From CAZAPG01 sp964486935 (GTDB lineage: Bacteria > Chloroflexota > Anaerolineae > 4572-78 > J111), in contig CAZAPG010000026.1 in the NCBI GenBank assembly GCA_964486935.1, positions 23,540 through 87,539 on the forward strand: DNA of 64,000 nt, read 5' to 3'. Under the pieces are notes generated by a model, which saw only the letters and a program-made list of their open reading frames with translations, made no database searches and was not told the DNA's origin. Below are positions 59,631 to 64,000 of the stretch, piece after piece. Numbering within the stretch: position 1 is the first letter of the stretch; each line of letters begins with the position of its first letter. Made by a program: the position numbers and the translations under genes.

Positions 59631-61151
59631 GTGAGGCCAACCCTTCAGGTTATTGCCGACGACCTGATTGTCCAAATTATTGACGAAGCCAAACGCATCC
59701 TGGCCGAGATTGGCCTGGAGGTGCGCGGCTCTGGGCTGCGGGCGCGGCTGCTCGACGCCGGTCTCAAACAAGGCCCCCAAAGCGGGCGCGTTCTCTTCCC
59801 GCCGGAGGTGGTCGACAGGGCCATTGCCGGCGCGCCCGCCTCGTTCACCCTGTACAACCGCAGCGGCCAGCCCCACGCCGAGCTGGGCGGCGACCGGGTT
59901 CACTTTGTGCCGGGTTCCAGCGGCCTGCGGGTGCTGGATTACCATAGCGGCCAGACTCGCCCGGCCACCACCGCCGATTTTGTGCAGTATGTTCGCCTGG
60001 CCGACACCCTGGAACACATCGCTTATCTGGCCACCGCCTTCTCCACCCATGATATCGAGGCCGGCGTCTCCGACGCCTGGCGGCTGTATCTCTGTCTGAC
60101 CAACTCGCTCCGGCCGGTGGTCTCCGGCGCATTTACCGAACACGGCGTGCCGCGTATGGCCCGGATGATGGAGCTTTTCCGCCATAACCGGGCCGACCTC
60201 ATCGCCCGGCCTATGTCCATTTTCACCATCACCGCCACCGGCTTCTTCCGTTACGGCGAGGACTCTTGCCAGAATCTGCTGGATTGCGTGGAGGCGGGCA
60301 TCCCCATCGAGATTGTGCCGGTCACATTGATGGGGCTGATTGCGCCGGTAACGCCCGTGGGCGCGACCGTGTTCCACACCGCCGATGTGCTGGGCGGGCT
60401 GACAATGGCTCAACTTGTCAAACCCGGCGCGCCGGTGCTGTTTGGCGGCGCGCCGGCCACCTTTCATATGAAAACCGCCGCCTCGCCGATGGCGGCCATC
60501 GAGGCGCTGCAACTGGATGTGGCCTACGCCGCCGTGGGCAAATATTTGGGGCTGCCAACCCAGGCCTACATGGCCCTGAGCGATGCCAAAGTGCTCGACG
60601 CGCAGGCCGGGGCCGAGACTTTTGGCAGCGCCCTGCTGGCTGCGCAGGCAGGCATCAACTCCGTTTCCGGGCCGGGAATGCTGGATTACGTGCTGGTGTT
60701 CAGCCCGGAGAAGCTGGTGTTTGATAACGAGATGTGCGGCCAGGCCCTGCAATTTGCGCGTCAAATTCAGCCAATGGAAGATTTGCCCACGGTGGGTCTG
60801 GTTCGCCAGCTACTGGACGAGCAGCACCTGCTGACCTCGCCCCACACGCTCAAACACTGGCCGGAGCAGCTTTACCTGCCCGGCCCAACGGTTGAGCGGC
60901 TCACCCGCGAAGACTGGCTGAAAACCGGCCAGGAATCTCTGCCGGAGCGGGCGCACGCGGAAGTGACCCGGCGGCTGGCGGCCTACACCCCGCCCGAAAC
61001 CGACGCCCGTATCGAGGCCGAACTGCGCCGCTTGATTCGAACCGGCTTAAGTGATGATGCATCGCTGCCGGAGATTCCGCCGCACCGGGTGTCAGTCTTA
61101 CCCGGTAGCCCGGCCTGCCGCCGCCGCAACCGGCGTCGCGCCGGCAGATAG
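59631..61151 (+). CDS. Trimethylamine methyltransferase (MttB) family protein, non-pyrrolysine
   Basis: 506 aa; MttB-family proteins transfer a methyl group from a quaternary or tertiary amine to a corrinoid protein. RILAEIGLEVRG, GRVLFPPEVVDRAIAGAP, RPATTADFVQYVRLADTLEH and LDYVLVFSPEKLVFDNEMCG fit the family barrel. The frame has no internal TAG, so it belongs to the non-pyrrolysine branch (glycine betaine and carnitine-type demethylases). No corrinoid protein is encoded in the window. The last ~20 residues are unusually basic (CRRRNRRRAGR) and atypical. GTG start with a poor ribosome site. Confidence 0.85.
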   Translation: MRPTLQVIADDLIVQIIDEAKRILAEIGLEVRGSGLRARLLDAGLKQGPQSGRVLFPPEVVDRAIAGAPASFTLYNRSGQPHAELGGDRVHFVPGSSGLRVLDYHSGQTRPATTADFVQYVRLADTLEHIAYLATAFSTHDIEAGVSDAWRLYLCLTNSLRPVVSGAFTEHGVPRMARMMELFRHNRADLIARPMSIFTITATGFFRYGEDSCQNLLDCVEAGIPIEIVPVTLMGLIAPVTPVGATVFHTADVLGGLTMAQLVKPGAPVLFGGAPATFHMKTAASPMAAIEALQLDVAYAAVGKYLGLPTQAYMALSDAKVLDAQAGAETFGSALLAAQAGINSVSGPGMLDYVLVFSPEKLVFDNEMCGQALQFARQIQPMEDLPTVGLVRQLLDEQHLLTSPHTLKHWPEQLYLPGPTVERLTREDWLKTGQESLPERAHAEVTRRLAAYTPPETDARIEAELRRLIRTGLSDDASLPEIPPHRVSVLPGSPACRRRNRRRAGR

Positions 61152-61274
61152 CAGGTGACATTTGCCCCGGCTATTTGTGACAAATGACACTTGATTGCTA
61201 CAGATGACCCCTTTATTCTAATGGTTGTGGTCATCATCCACGCCAGTTTCAGGTGGTCTTTTGGGTAATGGTTA

Positions 61275-61301
61275 AAGTGATATATTCCTCATATATCACT
61301 T
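61275..61301. other. AT-rich hairpin upstream of formate-THF ligase
   Basis: AAGTGATATAT (61275-61285) / ATATATCACTT (61291-61301), a perfect 11-bp stem with loop TCCTC and no T-run, about 100 nt before the start codon. It could be an operator or an mRNA structure. Confidence 0.6.
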
Positions 61302-61400
61302 AACAGGATTTGCTCAAATTAAAAGAGTGCCTAATATAAGCAGCAAGGCTGCAACACCAATCAACCCAGTCAACCAACACAATATCAAAGGAGATTTGTT

Positions 61401-63161
61401 ATGAGCGTAGAACGCAAAAAACCCGTGCCGAGCGATTTGGAAATTGCCCAGGCGGCGACAGTCAAACCGATTCTGGAGATAGCCAAAAGTATCGGCCTAA
61501 CTGAAGATGACATGGATTTGTACGGTAAATACAAGGCCAAAGTTCATCTGGATGTGCTGCATAAATTCAGTGACCGGCCACAGGGCAAATACATTGACGT
61601 GACGGCGATTACCCCCACCCCCTTGGGCGAAGGCAAAACCACCACCAGCGTGGGGCTAACCCAGGGGCTGGGTCGAATTGGCAAAAAAGCGATGATTTGC
61701 ATTCGCCAACCCAGCCAGGGGCCAACGTTTGGCATCAAAGGCGGGGCTGCTGGCGGCGGTTACAGCCAGATTATCCCGATGGAAGATTTCAACCTGCATC
61801 TTACCGGCGACATCCACGCCATTACTGCTGCCCACAACCTGGTGGCAGCCGCGCTGGATGCCCGTTTGTACCACGAGAACCGCCAGAGCGATGAGCAACT
61901 GGCTAAATCGGGTTTGAAGCGGCTCGATATTGATCCCTACAACATCAGTTGGCGGCGGGTTGTGGATGTCAATGACCGGGCGTTGCGGAATATCAATATT
62001 GGACTGGGCGGGTATCTGGATGGCGTGCCGCGAGAAGCTGGATATGATATTACCGTGGCCTCGGAAATTATGGCAATTTTGGCCCTGGCAACCAGCCTGG
62101 AGGATATGCGCCAACGGTTTGGCAAAATGGTGGTGGCCCTGAACAAGAGCGGCAAACCGATTACCGCCGAAGATTTGGGCGTGGCCGGGGCAGTAATGGT
62201 GCTGATGAAAGACGCGCTGATGCCCAACCTGATGCAGACTCTGGAAGGTCAACCGGCCTTTGTGCATGCCGGGCCATTTGCCAACATTGCCCACGGCAAC
62301 AGCTCGATTGTGGCCGACCAAATTGCGTTAAAGGTGGCCGACTACGTAGTAACCGAGTCGGGTTTTGGGGCCGATATTGGCATGGAGAAGTTCTTCAATA
62401 TCAAGTGTCGCTACTCGGGGTTAATTCCCAATGCTGTGGTGCTGGTGGCAACCATCAGGGCGCTAAAGATGCACGGCGGCGGGCCAAAGGTGGTGGCCGG
62501 ACGCCCGCTGGACAAGGCGTACACCGAAGAGAATCTGGGCCTGCTGGAAAGAGGCATCGAGAATCTGGCCGCGCACATCGAGAATGTTAAAAAATTTGGC
62601 ATTCCGGCAGTGGTGGCGGTTAATCGCTTCCCCACCGATACGGACGCGGAAGTGGAACTGGTCAAAAAGATGGCGCGACAGGCCGGAGCCGAAGAAGCGG
62701 TGATGAGCGACCACTGGGCCGAAGGCGGCGACGGCGCGATGGAATTGGCCGAGGCTGTGGTTGCGGCCTGCGAAAAACCCGGCAACTTTGAATTTTTGTA
62801 CCCGCTGGATTGGCCAATTAAAAAGAAGATTGAAAAAATTGCGGTGGATATTTACGGCGCAGATGGGGTCTCTTTTGAGGCTGCCGCCGAGCGTCAAATT
62901 AAGGCGTTTGAAGAAGCCGGCTTTGGCAATCTGCCTATCTGCATGGCCAAAACGCACCTGAGCATCTCGCACGATGCCAGTTTGAAGGGGCGGCCTAAAG
63001 GTTTTACCGTGCCCGTGCGCGAGGTTCGGGCCAGCGTGGGAGCCGGCTTCATTTATCCGCTGCTGGGCGAGATGCGTACCATGCCCGGCCTGCCCACCCG
63101 CCCGGCCTTTATGGATGTTGATATTGACTTTGAGACCGGTAAGGTGGTCGGCCTGTTCTAA
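61401..63161 (+). CDS. fhs: Formate-tetrahydrofolate ligase
   Basis: ATP-dependent enzyme joining formate to tetrahydrofolate to give 10-formyl-THF; cytoplasmic. 586 aa, slightly above the usual ~555. The P-loop is PTPLGEGKTTTS (residues about 72-83). RQPSQGPTFGIKGGAAGGGY, DIHAITAAHNLVAAALDAR and the C-terminal FIYPLLGEMRTMPGLPTRPA are strongly conserved. The N-terminus is typical (VPSDLEIAQAATVKPI). AAGGAG lies 8 nt before the ATG. It would link formate to the one-carbon pool that the GcvT-like and MttB-like proteins may feed. Confidence 0.97.
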   Translation: MSVERKKPVPSDLEIAQAATVKPILEIAKSIGLTEDDMDLYGKYKAKVHLDVLHKFSDRPQGKYIDVTAITPTPLGEGKTTTSVGLTQGLGRIGKKAMICIRQPSQGPTFGIKGGAAGGGYSQIIPMEDFNLHLTGDIHAITAAHNLVAAALDARLYHENRQSDEQLAKSGLKRLDIDPYNISWRRVVDVNDRALRNINIGLGGYLDGVPREAGYDITVASEIMAILALATSLEDMRQRFGKMVVALNKSGKPITAEDLGVAGAVMVLMKDALMPNLMQTLEGQPAFVHAGPFANIAHGNSSIVADQIALKVADYVVTESGFGADIGMEKFFNIKCRYSGLIPNAVVLVATIRALKMHGGGPKVVAGRPLDKAYTEENLGLLERGIENLAAHIENVKKFGIPAVVAVNRFPTDTDAEVELVKKMARQAGAEEAVMSDHWAEGGDGAMELAEAVVAACEKPGNFEFLYPLDWPIKKKIEKIAVDIYGADGVSFEAAAERQIKAFEEAGFGNLPICMAKTHLSISHDASLKGRPKGFTVPVREVRASVGAGFIYPLLGEMRTMPGLPTRPAFMDVDIDFETGKVVGLF

Positions 63162-63239
63162 CCGGCGGTTTTAGACGATTAGTTAGCGCAGAAAAACATC
63201 CCGAACATTGGCTTGTTTGGCCAGGATGTTGAAGAAAAG

Positions 63240-63294
63240 AAGCCTCTTGGGTATAGTCAGGTTGCGAGACCAAACCAATCCAAGAGGCTTTTGT
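63240..63294 (+). terminator. Probable terminator after fhs
   Basis: AAGCCTCTTGG (63240-63250) / CCAAGAGGCTT (63280-63290), an 11-bp perfect stem with a 29-nt loop and TTTT after it. Confidence 0.55.
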
Positions 63295-63317
63295 TATGAA
63301 GGGGTAACGGCTACTCC

Positions 63318-63350
63318 AGACCTCAAAGGTTTCAAAAATCTTTGAGGTCT
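63318..63350. terminator. Hairpin between convergent fhs and aconitase genes
   Basis: AGACCTCAAAG (63318-63328) / CTTTGAGGTCT (63340-63350), an 11-bp perfect stem with an 11-nt loop. It lies 14 nt after the aconitase stop codon on the minus strand and may act in both directions. The sequence type resembles a dispersed palindromic repeat. Confidence 0.6.
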
Positions 63351-63363
63351 TCATTTGTGTTAT

Positions 63364-64000
63364 TTATCCCTCTTTTAAAAAGTTGCGCAGCACCGTTTGC
63401 AAAATGCCGCCGTTACGGTAGTACTCAACCTCAACCGGGGTGTCTACCCGGCAAATAGTGGTGATGGCGCGGGTGCCGCCTTTGTCGTCGGTTACGTCAA
63501 TCTTTATTTCCTGGCGGGGTTTCAGCTTGTCGCCAACGTGGATGGTGTAACTTTCCTGGCCGGTCAGCCCCAGCGACTGGGCATTTTCGCCCGCCTTGAA
63601 TTGCAGAGGCAGCACGCCCATGCCCACCAAATTGCTGCGGTGGATGCGCTCAAAGCTCTCGGCGATGACGGCCTGAGCGCTCAGTAGCAGCGTGCCTTTG
63701 GCTGCCCAATCGCGGCTGGAGCCGGTGCCGTACTCTTTGCCGGCAATCACAATCAGGGGCGTGCCGTCGGCTTTGTACTTTTCGCTGGCGTCAAAAATGG
63801 GCATCACTTCGCCGGTGGGCAGATAGGTGGTCCAGCCGCCCTCGGTGCCGGGGGCCATCTGGTTGCGCAGCCGGATGTTGCCAAAGGTGCCACGGGTCAT
63901 CACCCGGTCGTTGCCCCGGCGGGAGCCAAAGGAGTTGAACTGGTGCTTTTCGACTCCCCGCTCCAGCAGATATTTGCCGGCGGGCATATCCGAGGGAATA
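63364..64000 (-). CDS. acnA: Aconitate hydratase, C-terminal part (5' end outside window)
   Basis: Isomerises citrate and isocitrate in the citric acid cycle; cytoplasmic [4Fe-4S] enzyme. About 211 residues of the swivel domain are visible, entering at the right edge (IPSDMPAGKYLLERG). GSRRGNDRVMTRGTFGNIRL, IAGKEYGTGSSRDWAAKGT and ESFERIHRSNLVGMGVLPLQ are the AcnA signature stretches, including substrate-binding Ser and Arg. The C-terminus is complete and followed by a hairpin. The catalytic cluster cysteines lie in the missing part. Confidence 0.95.
   Translation of the reverse strand, partial: IPSDMPAGKYLLERGVEKHQFNSFGSRRGNDRVMTRGTFGNIRLRNQMAPGTEGGWTTYLPTGEVMPIFDASEKYKADGTPLIVIAGKEYGTGSSRDWAAKGTLLLSAQAVIAESFERIHRSNLVGMGVLPLQFKAGENAQSLGLTGQESYTIHVGDKLKPRQEIKIDVTDDKGGTRAITTICRVDTPVEVEYYRNGGILQTVLRNFLKEG

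Noticed and set aside
59565..60764. 399-codon minus-strand open frame opposite the MttB-family gene
   Set aside because: His/Gln/Gly-rich composition typical of antisense frames; the sense protein matches MttB over its length.
1..64000. tRNA, rRNA or CRISPR loci
   Set aside because: Intergenic gaps were read for T-arm sequences (GGTTCGAATCC type) and for regularly spaced repeats. None was found; the heptamer patches have no spacers.

Overview
The window is 64 kb of a GC-rich bacterial chromosome. No rRNA, tRNA or CRISPR array was seen. The gene set suggests a heterotrophic, probably Chloroflexota (Anaerolineae-like) organism: two oligopeptide-type ABC operons with lipoprotein binding proteins carrying long acidic Ala/Glu/Pro linkers, AAA ATPase–winged helix fusions, aldehyde:ferredoxin oxidoreductase, ADP-forming acyl-CoA synthetase, formate-THF ligase, and many large GT-C membrane glycosyltransferases. 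This placement is inferred from gene content, not from a phylogenetic marker.

Layout. 1-11 kb: partial SulP transporter (-), homoserine dehydrogenase plus an AAA/wHTH protein (+), tungsten-type aldehyde oxidoreductase (-), then a zinc-ribbon coiled-coil protein, a LysM amidase and a GT-C membrane protein (+). 10.5-20.8 kb: a minus-strand run with a polar amino acid ABC ATPase and permease, a DUF885 protein, a dipeptide-type ABC set (binding protein plus two permeases), an amidohydrolase and an SDR. 21.4-40.2 kb: a plus-strand cell-surface glycan island (Kelch fusion, GT-C enzymes, two GT2 enzymes, DUF5693-like His-rich membrane protein, flippase), followed by a nuclease-like protein, an FGE-like protein, a B12/radical SAM protein and a DinB-like protein. 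40.2-52.5 kb: a second minus-strand run with an FAD oxidoreductase, a GNAT-nitrilase fusion, a second dipeptide-type ABC set, and an acyl-CoA dehydrogenase / ADP-forming acyl-CoA synthetase / class III aminotransferase operon. An Lrp/AsnC regulator is divergent from that operon. 53-64 kb: a methyltransferase, a GcvT-like protein, two FAD oxidoreductases, a creatininase-family protein, an MttB-family protein, formate-THF ligase and the 3' part of aconitase. Together these suggest import and breakdown of peptides and N-methylated compounds, with one-carbon units feeding tetrahydrofolate.

The most unusual locus is at 25.66-27.2 kb. Two tandem, nearly identical 23-codon genes, each with its own Shine-Dalgarno, carry the spacing of a lasso-peptide leader (Y..P.L...[A].....T) but have almost no core after the Thr. 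They sit directly upstream of a nucleotidyltransferase-like gene and the glycan island, behind a ~700-nt gene-free leader that contains a 175-bp multi-hairpin element with 16-bp perfect terminal inverted repeats. Other non-coding signals are a 141-bp MITE with 17-bp ends and a 5-bp target duplication (34.06-34.2 kb), at least seven intergenic patches built of heptamer units that often fold back on themselves, a tandem hairpin repeat with compensatory base changes (20.9-21.04 kb), and a shared leader motif ending in the Shine-Dalgarno (ATTTTCAGAGGAG) in front of five minus-strand genes.
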